Shown piece after piece: positions 43,307 to 52,199 of a stretch of DNA of 64,000 nt; positions within the stretch are counted from its first letter, which is position 1, and every line of letters starts with the position of its first letter. Under the pieces are notes generated by a model that worked only from the letters and a program-made list of their open reading frames with translations, was not told where the DNA came from and searched no databases. The stretch lies in the NCBI RefSeq assembly GCF_000373385.1, contig NZ_KB891326.1, forward strand, positions 23,309-87,308, given 5' to 3'. The stretch is from Thiobacillus thioparus DSM 505 (GTDB lineage: Bacteria > Pseudomonadota > Gammaproteobacteria > Burkholderiales > Thiobacillaceae). A program made the position numbers and the translations under genes.

Positions 43307-44542
43307 TCAGTCCACGAACATCCGGCCCGTTTCCAGGCAGTCGCATAGCGCGCGGTAGACCGCCTGCAGATGCGCTTTCGACGCGTCCGTCCCGATCGCC
43401 CGCAGAATGCGGCGGGCCAGCGGCCCCTGTTCCAGGATCACGCGCAACGGATCGTGCCAGGGGCCGCCATGATCCGGCAAGGTCGTTTCGACGAGGTGCT
43501 GCCATAGCGCACCGGCCTGGCATGAACGGCCGGGAAAGCCCAGCAGCCGCAGATAGCCGGCATCGTCGATCGTGGCCGCTTCGGCGTCGCGGATGCAGGC
43601 GGACAGGATTTGCGCCAGGGCATCCGTGCCTAAAGCCTGCTGCGTGGCGAGCGGCGACCATTTGCCGTCGTAGAGCGCCCGAATGGCGGCCGTGGCGGCG
43701 GCGGCGATGGCAAGGTCGGCTAGCGGACATTCCTGCACGTCGATCACACGGATCTCAAGGGCGTTGCGCTCGAAGCGCGGGATCGCCGCGCGGGCGTTGA
43801 GCCATTCGTGCCGCAGCACGCCCGCGGGATCGAGCGGCGCGATGTCGCGGTACATCGGCGCCAAAACCTGCGCCTCGTAGTCGGCGCGGCAGGTAGTGGT
43901 GTCCGGGGTCACCTGGCCGATCACCGAGGGGACGCGCGTGACGGCCGTGCTGTAGGCCGCCATGCGGGTATCCAGATAGCCGCTCGCCGTGCCGTCGATG
44001 ATGGGCGAGCTCGCGGCGAGCGCCGGCAGGATGGGCAGCAGCAGCCGCACGGCGGCATGCAGCCGGGCGAACTCGTCATCGCCGGCGAAGGGCAGGTTGA
44101 GGTGCATGCTTTGCAGGTTGGCCTGGCCGTGCTGCCGGCAGCCGAAGACGCGGTCGTAGGCCTGGTAGATGGGGGCGTGGTCGTGGGGCCACAGGCGCGT
44201 GTCGGCGGCGGGGTTCATCCATGGATGCATGCCGGCCGGCATGAGCCGGGCACCGAGGGGCGCCAGTAGCCGGTCGATGACGCCGACCTCGGCCTGGAAT
44301 CCTGCGGCAAGGGGTTCGAGCGCGGGCTCGGGGCGGATGTTCTTCAGCTCGACGAGATGCAGCACGATCTCGTTGGACCAGCCGAAGCGTCCGCGATCGA
44401 CCTCCAGGCCATTGCTTCCCGAGGCTACCCGCAGCAGGGCGTCGGCGATCGGCATGACCGATAGCGTCTGGCGATCCACGATCATGTATTCCAGCTCGAT
44501 GCCGTAGCCCGCAAAGGCGTGCAGCGCAGGGGGCGCACGCAT
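43307..44542 (-). CDS. GCS2-family glutamate-cysteine ligase-like carboxylate-amine ligase
   Basis: A 411-residue ligase of the glutamine-synthetase fold. Signatures include FAGYGIELEYMIVDRQTL, GWSNEIVLHLVELKN, AGMHPWMNPAADTRLWPHDH and NLQSMHLNLPFAGDDEFARL, which carry the metal and ATP site residues of GCS2. The family joins a carboxylate, often the gamma-carboxyl of Glu, to an amine. Here it is part of an operon, sharing its first base with the stop codon of the RimK-like gene, so the real product is likely not glutathione. The start is the ATG at 44542. Confidence 0.9.
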   Translation of the reverse strand: MRAPPALHAFAGYGIELEYMIVDRQTLSVMPIADALLRVASGSNGLEVDRGRFGWSNEIVLHLVELKNIRPEPALEPLAAGFQAEVGVIDRLLAPLGARLMPAGMHPWMNPAADTRLWPHDHAPIYQAYDRVFGCRQHGQANLQSMHLNLPFAGDDEFARLHAAVRLLLPILPALAASSPIIDGTASGYLDTRMAAYSTAVTRVPSVIGQVTPDTTTCRADYEAQVLAPMYRDIAPLDPAGVLRHEWLNARAAIPRFERNALEIRVIDVQECPLADLAIAAAATAAIRALYDGKWSPLATQQALGTDALAQILSACIRDAEAATIDDAGYLRLLGFPGRSCQAGALWQHLVETTLPDHGGPWHDPLRVILEQGPLARRILRAIGTDASKAHLQAVYRALCDCLETGRMFVD

Positions 44543-46011
44543 CAGGCGCTCACCCGCTTGCGCGCTTCGATGCGGCGAACGAACGAGCCCATGATCTCGC
44601 GGTAGAGCGCATCCTTCAGCACACCGTCCTCGTTGCCGGCATCGACGTTGGGATTGTCGTTGACCTCGATGATGTAGCAGCGGTTGCCCACCTGCTTGAT
44701 GTCGACGCCATAGAGGCCGTCGCCGATCAGGTTGGCCGCCTTGAGCGCGATCTTCACCACCTCTTCCGGCGCTTCGGCCACCGCCACGGCCTCGACCGGG
44801 CCTTCCTCGTAGCCCGTGCACCCTGCCTCGCGTCGAACGATCTGCCAGTGCCCGGCGGCCATGAAGTACTTGCACACGAACAGCGGCCGCCGGTCGAGGA
44901 TGCCGACGCGCCAGTCGAATTCGGTGGGGAGGAATTCCTGGGCGACGATGAGCTCGGATTTCTGCAGCAGCGCGGTGACCTGTTCGAACAATTCCTGCTC
45001 CGACTCCACCTTGGCCACGCCGAGCGAGAACGAGCTGTCCGGCTGCTTGAGCACGCACGGCAGCCCGAGGTTGGGGATGATCTGTTCGACGTTGTCGCGG
45101 TGCACCATCAGCGTCCGCGGCGCAGGAATGTGGTGTCGGGTGAGCAGCTCGGCGAGATAGACCTTGTTGTTGCACTTGAGGATGGAGTCCGGATCGTCGA
45201 TGACCACCAGGCCTTCCGCGGTTGCCCGCCGCGAGAAGCGGTAGGTGTAGTGATTGGCGAAGGTGGTGTCGCGGATGAACAAGGCGTCGAACTCCGGCAG
45301 CCGGGCAAGATCGGTACGGGTGATGAATTCCACGTCGAGTCCGACGCCCTCTGCGGCCTTCTCGAATTTCTGCAGGGCACGCGCGTTGGAAGGCGATTCC
45401 GGATTCTCGGGGTCGTGCAGGATGGCGAGGTCGAAACGCGGCGCACGACGCTTGTGCGTGCGCCGCCGGTGTCCCATGAAATACGCGGTGGCGGCCTCCA
45501 CCACGAAATCCTGATGATGCGGCGGGATGTCGCTGGTGGCGATGGCGCGCACGCTGTGCAGGCGCCAATGCTCGCGGTGACGCTCGAAATGCGCGCGCAA
45601 CAGGGGCGCTTGCAGCAGGCTGAAAAGCCGGTGGCTCAAGGCATCGTGGCGGATCGCCACGTTGCGGCCGAAGTAGATGCTGAGCTCGAATGCGTCCGAC
45701 TTGATGGGCGCGAGCGACTTCTGCACCAAGTCGTCGAGATTCTCGGTGAGCAGTCGCACCAGGTTCTGCGATTGCAGGTCCTCCATCGTGCTCACCCGGG
45801 GCAGCGGCTTGTGGCCACGCGCCTCGGCCAGCAGGGAGACGTAGTAGCCCAGGCTTTGATAGCGATAGGAGCGGCACAGGTTGAAGGCCTTGACCGAACG
45901 CCCCTCGCCATAGGCGGGGTCGGTCAGATAGGCGCGCGCCGACACGACGCTCACGCCGGGGATGTCGAGCGGCCAGTCGTCCGGGTTGTCGACGACGATG
46001 AGGATGCTCAC
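44542..46011 (-). CDS. RLAN-domain RimK-like ATP-grasp ligase
   Basis: A 489-residue peptide ligase. Residues about 1-170 match the RimK-like ATP-grasp N-terminal (RLAN) domain (VVSARAYLTDPAYGEGRSVK, SIYFGRNVAIRHDALSHRLF). Residues about 280-475 are the ATP-grasp core: LKCNNKVYLAELLTRHHIP, LPCVLKQPDSSFSLGVAKV, GDGLYGVDIKQVGNRCYIIE and VNDNPNVDAG for metal and ATP binding. RimK-type enzymes add amino acids to a carboxylate. It starts with GTG at 46011, overlapping the stop of the C39 gene (GTGA). Product unknown. Confidence 0.92.
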   Translation of the reverse strand: MSILIVVDNPDDWPLDIPGVSVVSARAYLTDPAYGEGRSVKAFNLCRSYRYQSLGYYVSLLAEARGHKPLPRVSTMEDLQSQNLVRLLTENLDDLVQKSLAPIKSDAFELSIYFGRNVAIRHDALSHRLFSLLQAPLLRAHFERHREHWRLHSVRAIATSDIPPHHQDFVVEAATAYFMGHRRRTHKRRAPRFDLAILHDPENPESPSNARALQKFEKAAEGVGLDVEFITRTDLARLPEFDALFIRDTTFANHYTYRFSRRATAEGLVVIDDPDSILKCNNKVYLAELLTRHHIPAPRTLMVHRDNVEQIIPNLGLPCVLKQPDSSFSLGVAKVESEQELFEQVTALLQKSELIVAQEFLPTEFDWRVGILDRRPLFVCKYFMAAGHWQIVRREAGCTGYEEGPVEAVAVAEAPEEVVKIALKAANLIGDGLYGVDIKQVGNRCYIIEVNDNPNVDAGNEDGVLKDALYREIMGSFVRRIEARKRVSA

Positions 46012-46742
46012 AGATCGTCCCGGGGCGCCGCCCGCGGCGGATAGACCAGCAGCAGGTTGGCGTCGTGGGTCACGATGCCGAGCAGCACCGCGCCGATGAG
46101 GCGATCGATGTTGACCCAGTATTCGTGCGACGGGCTGTAGGGGTGGCGCCAGTAGGGGTCGGCCACCAGCACGCTGCGCTTCTTGCGGTCGTAGCCTGCG
46201 AGCACGACGAAGTGGCCGGCCGGCAGGCCGCGAATGTCGTCAGGCAGGTCGTCCGGTCCATATTCCCGCGCCGCGCGATACAGGTAGGTGGAACTGAGGC
46301 CGGTGATGATGGGCAGGTTGCGACGCAGCAGGCCGCGGATCAGGGGACGCGAGAGATCGGTCAGGCGCAGGCGTCCGCCCAGGCGCAGGAATTCCAGGTA
46401 GCCCTCGGTGACGCGTTGCAGCCGGGCATCCTGCTTCTTCTCCCCCTGCTGCCGCTGCAGGCGCTCGGCGATGTCGACTCCGGGCACAAACCAGGTGGGA
46501 TCGAACACGGTCAGGTTGTAGGTGTAGAGGGTGGCCTGGTAGCCCTGGCGCAGGGCATCGCAGGCCAGAAAGATGGCGAAGGTGCCGCCGTGCTCCAGTT
46601 TGCGGGTGCGGGCAATCACGTCCGCAAGCGGAACGTCCGTACCCCAGTAATTGTAGACGGCCTGCAGGCAGGTGGGACCGCAGGTCGTCTCGTCCGGCTG
46701 CGGCAGCATCGTGAGCGGCAGGCGCAGCGTGATGGGATGCAT
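46008..46742 (-). CDS. C39-family cysteine peptidase of the ligase operon
   Basis: A 244-residue soluble C39-like peptidase, the first gene of the four-gene operon. The catalytic Cys is in PDETTCGPTCLQAVYNYWG and the His/Asp in AGHFVVLAGYDRKKRSVLVA followed by DPYW. It lacks the transporter part of bacteriocin exporters, and no double-Gly leader peptide gene was found nearby. It may cut the ligase product or a target protein. Start ATG at 46742 has GGGGAG about ten bases upstream. Confidence 0.88.
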   Translation of the reverse strand: MHPITLRLPLTMLPQPDETTCGPTCLQAVYNYWGTDVPLADVIARTRKLEHGGTFAIFLACDALRQGYQATLYTYNLTVFDPTWFVPGVDIAERLQRQQGEKKQDARLQRVTEGYLEFLRLGGRLRLTDLSRPLIRGLLRRNLPIITGLSSTYLYRAAREYGPDDLPDDIRGLPAGHFVVLAGYDRKKRSVLVADPYWRHPYSPSHEYWVNIDRLIGAVLLGIVTHDANLLLVYPPRAAPRDDL

Positions 46743-46800
46743 GAAACGGTTCTCCCCAAGAAACGTCATGGGCCTGTCGGGTAGACGGGGCGGCGCCGGC

Positions 46801-47295
46801 CTAGCGCGTCCACACCACGCGCAACAGGTTCTCCTGCTCGTTGTAGTGGTATTCCAGTTCGCCCTGGTAGGCGTGATGCAGCGCTTCGCCGATGCCGCGG
46901 GCGAGATGGATGTCGGTGGTGGTAATCAGGAGGCCGTCATCCTCGTCCTCGATTTTCATGATCCGCTTCAATGGATGCTCGGCCTTGGCGTGCGCTTCTT
47001 CGTTTCTGGCCAGGTGCAGCAACTCCTCGCGGTGATCCTTGAAGAACGGGCCGTTCACGCTCACATACCCGGCCGGGTAGTCGTCATGGATGCGGTGGCA
47101 TGCCGGGCACATCTCCTCGTGGGCCTGAACGGGTTTCACCAGCCATTGCCAGCGGCCATCGTGGAATACGGCACCGCATTGCGGGCAAACCGTGGGTTCC
47201 GGCAGCTTGTGCTTGGCCTTGTAGGCGTCGTGCCGGGTTTCCTGGACCAGACGATCGCGGCGGACGGGGTGGAAGTCTGTGAATCGGGATTTCAT
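46801..47295 (-). CDS. BCAM0308-family zinc-ribbon protein
   Basis: A 164-residue soluble protein with two Cys pairs: VCPQCGAVFHDGRWQW and EMCPACHRIHDDYPAGYVS. The rest (ITTTDIHLARGIGEALHHAY) matches the family named after Burkholderia cenocepacia BCAM0308. Function is unknown. GAAGGAG precedes the ATG at 47295. It is the next gene upstream of the C39 operon, 58 bases away. Confidence 0.85.
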   Translation of the reverse strand: MKSRFTDFHPVRRDRLVQETRHDAYKAKHKLPEPTVCPQCGAVFHDGRWQWLVKPVQAHEEMCPACHRIHDDYPAGYVSVNGPFFKDHREELLHLARNEEAHAKAEHPLKRIMKIEDEDDGLLITTTDIHLARGIGEALHHAYQGELEYHYNEQENLLRVVWTR

Positions 47296-47329
47296 GTTGT
47301 GCTCCTTCAGTGATGACAAAAAGATCTGC

Positions 47330-48226
47330 TTACATCCACTCTTTTTCCGCGGCTGGGCGCTGTTCGCCCCACAGCGCGCCGGGCGGCAGATCGAGCAGGG
47401 AATAGGCGCCCGCCTGCAACGACGGCAATGCGCGCGCGGCGGCCAGCATCATCCGCGCAGCCAGTCCCGCCTCGTCGTAGCGGGCTTCCAGCAGGAAGGA
47501 GGCATGGCCGGCTTCGCCAGCTGCAGCGCGGCGTTCCAGCACCACGCCACGGTTGGTCTCTTCCAGCGCGGCAATACTGGGTACCGAGAACACCCGCGTC
47601 TCCTCATCGCAAAAGAGGGGATCGTTGATGAGGGCGTTCTCCACCTCGGTTGCATTGGCCGACGGCTCCAGTTCGACATAGACATAGCGCTGACGGCGGC
47701 CTTCAGGGGACTGAAGCTCTGTCGCCAGCGCCTGTTTCACCCCCTTGATGCCTGCCGCGGCCAAGGTGTGGTGCAGGCTGGTCCCAATGTGCAGGCTGGT
47801 TTCCGTATGACCGCGCGGCGCCAGCTGCGCGAACTGGCTGCGGAAGAGGGAGAGGGCGCCGGGATCGCAGCCCGCGCCGACGATGGCGGGTAGCTTGTGG
47901 CGCAGTGCGTCACGATGGATTTCCGCCTTGTGGCCCAGGAAGGATTCGCCGTGAAGGCGGGCGCATTCGACCACGGGAATGCGGCTTTGCAGCAGGGCTT
48001 GCGCAACGCCCATGACTGCATCGACCGGAACGCAGATGAGTGCGGCATCCACGTAGTCGAGTTCGCTGACATGGGTTACGGAAGGGGCTTTCAGCCAAGC
48101 TTCCTCTGCACGCTCAGGTCGCCGTACCACGCCTGCCAGTTCAGCAGTCCGATCGGCAGCGATGGCCTCGGCGCATTTGCGCCCCAGGCGCCCCAACCCG
48201 ATGATGGCAAGCCGAATTTTTTTCAT
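47330..48226 (-). CDS. diaminopimelate dehydrogenase-like Gfo/Idh/MocA oxidoreductase
   Basis: A 298-residue NAD(P)-dependent enzyme. It opens with the Rossmann motif RLAIIGLGRLGRKCAEAI; VVECARLHGESFLGH and VGAGCDPGALSLFRSQFAQL resemble meso-diaminopimelate dehydrogenase. It could form or use a diamino acid; whether it makes DAP for lysine or feeds the neighbouring ligases is not known. Start at 48226. It is 34 bases upstream of the BCAM0308 gene in the same direction. Confidence 0.8.
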   Translation of the reverse strand: MKKIRLAIIGLGRLGRKCAEAIAADRTAELAGVVRRPERAEEAWLKAPSVTHVSELDYVDAALICVPVDAVMGVAQALLQSRIPVVECARLHGESFLGHKAEIHRDALRHKLPAIVGAGCDPGALSLFRSQFAQLAPRGHTETSLHIGTSLHHTLAAAGIKGVKQALATELQSPEGRRQRYVYVELEPSANATEVENALINDPLFCDEETRVFSVPSIAALEETNRGVVLERRAAAGEAGHASFLLEARYDEAGLAARMMLAAARALPSLQAGAYSLLDLPPGALWGEQRPAAEKEWM

Positions 48227-48384
48227 GTTGTTACGCCGGCAGGATGGACGCGGTCCGTATGTAAAAAACACTTTTATTATTCATGTTAGTTAGTAGGCAT
48301 GAAACGCGCTACGCGAATCACCGCGCGGTTTCAACAGCCCCCAGCGGCAATCGAGAGGCAACGCCTACCCCGCCGTTGTGCCGG

Positions 48385-48546
48385 CTAGGCCTTGTGTTCC
48401 AGTGCAATCCCGGCCATCTCGACGGCCACGCCCAGAGCAAGCACCAGCAGCCCTGCCCATATTTCGGGCGCCAAGGCCATCAATACGCCACCCAGCACCA
48501 CCAAAGCTGCTGCCAGTACGCGTCTTGTTCGCCGCTTTCTCAACAC
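48385..48546 (-). CDS. 53-residue two-helix membrane protein
   Basis: A short frame with GTG start at 48546 and GGAGG nine bases upstream. The product is basic at the N-terminus (LRKRRTRR) and then has two hydrophobic helices (VLAAALVVLGGVLMALAPEI and LLVLALGVAVEMAGIA). Both the ribosome binding site and the residue pattern support a real gene. It follows the next gene to the right by 27 bases, so they may form one unit. Confidence 0.7.
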   Translation of the reverse strand: MLRKRRTRRVLAAALVVLGGVLMALAPEIWAGLLVLALGVAVEMAGIALEHKA

Positions 48547-48573
48547 GCAGAGGTTCCTCCATTCCTGACCGGG

Positions 48574-49074
48574 CTACTCGTAGCACAGAACTTTTTCGGC
48601 GGACATGTCGGCGCCGAATCGCTCGATCAGCGACTCGATCTCCGGCAACAGCGTATCGTCTTCGTCGTCTTCCAGTGCGCCGTCGCCCACCAGCCTGGCG
48701 CCCAGCCCCGCCAGGAGGGCGTCCCGGACGGTCGCAAGCGTAGGCGGATTTTCGCGGTTCTCGTCGTTGACCACCGATTCGATCGCGCGCGAGAGCGGTT
48801 CGCTGGCGTTGGCCTGCGCGAAATCGACGGCCAGTGCGGCGGCGCCGAACGCCTCGATGAGCGCGTCCAGTTCGTCGAGGAGCGATTCGCTGACGTCGAA
48901 GTGATGCATGCGCTCGGCCTCGTTGAAATCGGCTGGCAGCAGGTCGCCGAGAAAGCAACGCACCGCCATGAGCGTGACGGGCTGCTCGCACTCCGGATTC
49001 TTGATCCGGCTATTGAGCAACGCCGACAGATGCGGGCTGACGCGACTGGCGACAGCGATGGAATTACGGGTCAT
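48574..49074 (-). CDS. hypothetical acidic protein
   Basis: A 166-residue acidic, mostly helical protein with no signal or membrane segment. I recognise no family. Asp/Glu-rich stretches (GALEDDEDDTLLPEIESLIE) alternate with Leu/Ala helices. The ATG at 49074 (MTRNSIAVAS) was chosen over an upstream in-frame one. It is divergent from the APH-like kinase gene. Confidence 0.7.
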   Translation of the reverse strand: MTRNSIAVASRVSPHLSALLNSRIKNPECEQPVTLMAVRCFLGDLLPADFNEAERMHHFDVSESLLDELDALIEAFGAAALAVDFAQANASEPLSRAIESVVNDENRENPPTLATVRDALLAGLGARLVGDGALEDDEDDTLLPEIESLIERFGADMSAEKVLCYE

Positions 49075-49224
49075 GGCTTTTCCTGTTTGTCTGCGGGGCA
49101 AAAGGCAGGATCATGAATTTTTCAACCCCGCTGCCTATATCAATGTATAGCAGATGGTTTTCCGGTCTCGCGCCATGCAGTGAATGTGATGCATGATTGA
49201 ATCAAGGACATCCAGCCGAAGGCG

Positions 49225-50277
49225 ATGAACACCAGCCACCCCCAGCACGTTTCGGCCCGGCCTGACGAGGTTGCTTCCCTCGAGGCCAAGCTCGCTCTCC
49301 TCGGACAGCCGGACACCTATCCGGAGGCGACCGCGCGGGTGGACGCGGTGGAGACCCACATGTCCTGGGTTTTTCTCACCGACACCCATGCTTACAAGCT
49401 GAAGAAGCCGGTGCGCTATCCCTATCTCGACTTCAGCACGGTCGAGGCGCGGCGCCTGGACTGCGAACGGGAGGCGAGGCTCAACCGCCGCCTGGCGCCC
49501 GAGGTCTACCTTGGAACGGTGCCGCTGGTACTCGATGCGGCAGGGTGCCTGCATCTGGGCGGGGAAGGGGAGACAGTGGACTGGCTGGTGCGGATGCGGC
49601 GGCTGCCGGCGGATCGCATGCTCGATCATCTGCTTCGCAGCGGGACGGTCACGCAGCCCGAAATCACCCGGCTGGCCCGTCGGCTGGCCCGCTTCTACGC
49701 TACGGCCGCGGTGGAGTCGATCACGCCCGTGGCCTATCGGCAGAGCCTCGCTGCGTGGATCGGGGACAATCTGCGCGAACTGGCCAGCCCGGAATTCGGC
49801 TTCGATCCGGACGTGGGGGAGGCGCTGGCCCACTCCCAGTTAGGTTTCCTGCAAGACCACGCCGACCTGTTCGATGCTCGCGTGCGGCAGGGCCACATCG
49901 TCGAGGGCCATGGCGACCTGCGGCCGGAGCATGTGTGCCTGCTGCCCGAGCCAGCTGTTATCGATTGCCTGGAGTTCAACCGCACGTACCGTATCCTTGA
50001 TCCGGCCGACGAACTGGGCTATCTGGCGCTCGAATGCGAGCGGTTGCATGCCTCGCAGGTGGGGCGCTGGCTGCTGGAGGCGTATCGCGAAGCGAGCAGC
50101 GATGCGCCTCCCGATGCCCTGATCCACTTCTATCAGAGCTGCCGGGCGGTGCTACGCGCCAAACTCGCGCTGTGGCACCTGCGGGACGATGGGCGGCATC
50201 CGCCGGACAGATGGATCGAAACGGCCCGGGACTATCTCGAATCGGCACGGCGGCATGCCGCCCAGACGCAAAGCTGA
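49225..50277 (+). CDS. APH-type kinase (single domain)
   Basis: A 350-residue protein like the N-terminal half of the 508-residue protein at 40176, without the P-loop domain. Matching segments are VETHMSWVFLTDTHAYKLKK, RLNRRLAPEVYLGTVPLV and the catalytic loop IVEGHGDLRPEHVCLL then AVIDCLEFNRTYRI. Its substrate is unknown. The gene pair suggests duplication within the island. AAGGAC lies upstream of the ATG. Confidence 0.86.
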   Translation: MNTSHPQHVSARPDEVASLEAKLALLGQPDTYPEATARVDAVETHMSWVFLTDTHAYKLKKPVRYPYLDFSTVEARRLDCEREARLNRRLAPEVYLGTVPLVLDAAGCLHLGGEGETVDWLVRMRRLPADRMLDHLLRSGTVTQPEITRLARRLARFYATAAVESITPVAYRQSLAAWIGDNLRELASPEFGFDPDVGEALAHSQLGFLQDHADLFDARVRQGHIVEGHGDLRPEHVCLLPEPAVIDCLEFNRTYRILDPADELGYLALECERLHASQVGRWLLEAYREASSDAPPDALIHFYQSCRAVLRAKLALWHLRDDGRHPPDRWIETARDYLESARRHAAQTQS

Positions 50278-50284
50278 GGTTCGC

Positions 50285-51271
50285 TCAGTCCTGCAGTAGC
50301 TCGACCAGTGAACCGCCGCTGTGCAGGCGGCTAATCGCCTCGGCGACCAGCGGCGTCGAGTCCAGCACCTCGACCCGCTGGCCGAGCAGCGCCGGCGGCA
50401 GCCGGAAGGGCGGAATGGCATCGGTGACCAGCACTTTCTCCAGGGCCGCATCGGCCAGCACCCGTTCTGCCGCGCCGGCGAACATGCCGTGGGTGGCTGC
50501 GGCAAACACCCGCCTCGCCCCCAGCGCCTTGCAGGCCCTGGCGGCACGCGCAAGGGTGGTGCCGCTGCTGATGAGGTCGTCGATGATGAGGGCGGTCATG
50601 CCACCGACCTCGCCCACCACCGCCTCGCCGGACACCACGCCTTCGCTGCGGCGCTTTTCCATGAAGGCCGACCCGACGGGCCGGCCGAGCGCACGGGCCA
50701 GGGCGTCGCGCAGGGCATCCGCCCGCTTGACGCCGCCGGCGTCCGGCGACACCACCACGACGGGTTCGTTCCCCAGCCGTGCCGCGAACCAGGCGACGAA
50801 CAGGCCGCGGGCTTCCAGGTGTTCGGCCGGGATGCGGAAGGCATTCTGGTAGGCGGCCAGGTTGTGCACGTCGAGCGTCACCACCCGGTCGGTGTCCACC
50901 GCCTCGAACAGCTGGGCGACATAGCGGCTGCTGACCGGGTCGCGCGGCTTGGTGCGGCGGTCCTTGCGGGAATAGGCGAGATAGGGGCAGACCGCGGTGA
51001 CCCGGGCGGCCGAGGCGTCCTTCAGCGCGCCGATGAAGAACAGCAGGCGGACCAGCTTGTCGTTGGCGCTGATGCCCGGCTCGCCATAGAGCGAGTGGAT
51101 CACGTACACGTCCCGGCCGCGCACGTTTTCCAGCGGCCGCGCCTTGTGCTCGCCATCCTCGAATTCGCGTTCCTCGTGGCTGCAGAGCGGGGATCCCAGC
51201 GCCGCGGCCACCCGCTTGCCGTAGGCGCGGCTGGCGTCAAGGGCGAACAGGCAAAGCGCATCCTCGGTCAT
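50285..51271 (-). CDS. ribose-phosphate diphosphokinase (PRPP synthetase)
   Basis: A 328-residue enzyme making PRPP from ribose 5-phosphate and ATP. The signatures are the flexible loop [37 protein letters not shown] and the PRPP loop [17 protein letters not shown]. It is not in the usual prs position beside a ribosomal or ipk gene. It is divergent from the nicotinamidase/nicotinate phosphoribosyltransferase pair, whose second step uses PRPP. The start ATG at 51271 was chosen from the family length. Confidence 0.93.
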   Translation of the reverse strand: MTEDALCLFALDASRAYGKRVAAALGSPLCSHEEREFEDGEHKARPLENVRGRDVYVIHSLYGEPGISANDKLVRLLFFIGALKDASAARVTAVCPYLAYSRKDRRTKPRDPVSSRYVAQLFEAVDTDRVVTLDVHNLAAYQNAFRIPAEHLEARGLFVAWFAARLGNEPVVVVSPDAGGVKRADALRDALARALGRPVGSAFMEKRRSEGVVSGEAVVGEVGGMTALIIDDLISSGTTLARAARACKALGARRVFAAATHGMFAGAAERVLADAALEKVLVTDAIPPFRLPPALLGQRVEVLDSTPLVAEAISRLHSGGSLVELLQD

Positions 51272-51363
51272 CGAACTGTCTCCTCGCGTCTGAAGGCGCT
51301 GGCATCGCCTGAATAATATGCCAGACTTGAAACAAGCACCGGCCCACAAGAAAGGCGAAAACC

Positions 51364-51534
51364 ATGCAACCCAAGGAATGCTTTTATCGGGAGCAGTTCG
51401 GCTACTGCTGGCTGGAGGATGGCCAGTGGCTGTTTCAGGCCGTGGATGTGCATGAGAAGCCGCAGGGCGAGCCCGTCAAAGTCGAACTGGGTGAACTGGT
51501 CTTCCACCACGATCAGGACGAGGAACTGCATTAG
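51364..51534 (+). CDS. 56-residue conserved-looking small protein
   Basis: A short soluble protein ([20 protein letters not shown] ...) with many aromatic and acidic residues and a tail [16 protein letters not shown] precedes the ATG. It sits 50 bases before pncA on the same strand, so it is probably in that operon. Function unknown. Confidence 0.65.
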   Translation: MQPKECFYREQFGYCWLEDGQWLFQAVDVHEKPQGEPVKVELGELVFHHDQDEELH

Positions 51535-51584
51535 CACGCGCTGAACCGCGTATCCCCTGCATCGTCCCATCGGAGCATGCCTCC

Positions 51585-52199
51585 ATGAACCCCACGACCG
51601 ACACCCTGGATCCCGAGCGCTGGCACGTGCAGCCGGGCGACGTGCTGCTGGTGACGGACATTCAGAACGATTTCCTCCCTGGGGGCAGCTTGGCGGTGGC
51701 CGGCGGCGACGACGTGGTGCCGATACTCAATCGCTATATCGGCGAATTCGTGGCGCACGGCCTGCCTGTCTATGCGACGCGCGACTGGCATCCGGAGGGT
51801 CATTGCTCGTTTCATGCGCAGGGCGGGCCATGGCCGGTCCACTGCGTGGCAGGCACGCAGGGTGCTGAATTTGCGGCAACGCTTAGGCTGCCGACCGACA
51901 CCACGGTGATCTCCAAGGCAACCTTGTGGGGTCAGGAGGCCTATTCCAGCTTTCAGGGCACCGATCTGAATGGCCGCCTGCGCGCAGGCGGCATTCGCCG
52001 GCTGTTCATCGGCGGGCTGGCCACCGACTACTGCGTGCTCAACACGGTACGGGATGCGCGACATCTCGGTTACGAGGTGTTCGTGCTGGCCGACGCGATC
52101 CGCGCGGTGGACGTTCATCCCGGCGACGGGCAGCGTGCCGAGGCAGAGATGACGAGCCTCGGCGCGCGACGAATCACGCTGAGCGGCCGCGCTGCATGA
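51585..52199 (+). CDS. pncA: nicotinamidase
   Basis: A 204-residue isochorismatase-fold enzyme that turns nicotinamide into nicotinate for NAD salvage. The catalytic Asp is in VTDIQNDFLPGG, the metal site in TRDWHPEGHCSF, the Lys in ISKATL and the Cys in GLATDYCVLNTVRDA. The ATGA overlap couples it to the phosphoribosyltransferase gene downstream. Confidence 0.95.
   Translation: MNPTTDTLDPERWHVQPGDVLLVTDIQNDFLPGGSLAVAGGDDVVPILNRYIGEFVAHGLPVYATRDWHPEGHCSFHAQGGPWPVHCVAGTQGAEFAATLRLPTDTTVISKATLWGQEAYSSFQGTDLNGRLRAGGIRRLFIGGLATDYCVLNTVRDARHLGYEVFVLADAIRAVDVHPGDGQRAEAEMTSLGARRITLSGRAA

Noticed and set aside
43307-45877. An 856-codon frame that extends the GCS2 gene upstream
   Set aside because: The extra part overlaps the RimK-like gene in another frame and is Arg/Ala-rich noise. 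The real start is at 44542.
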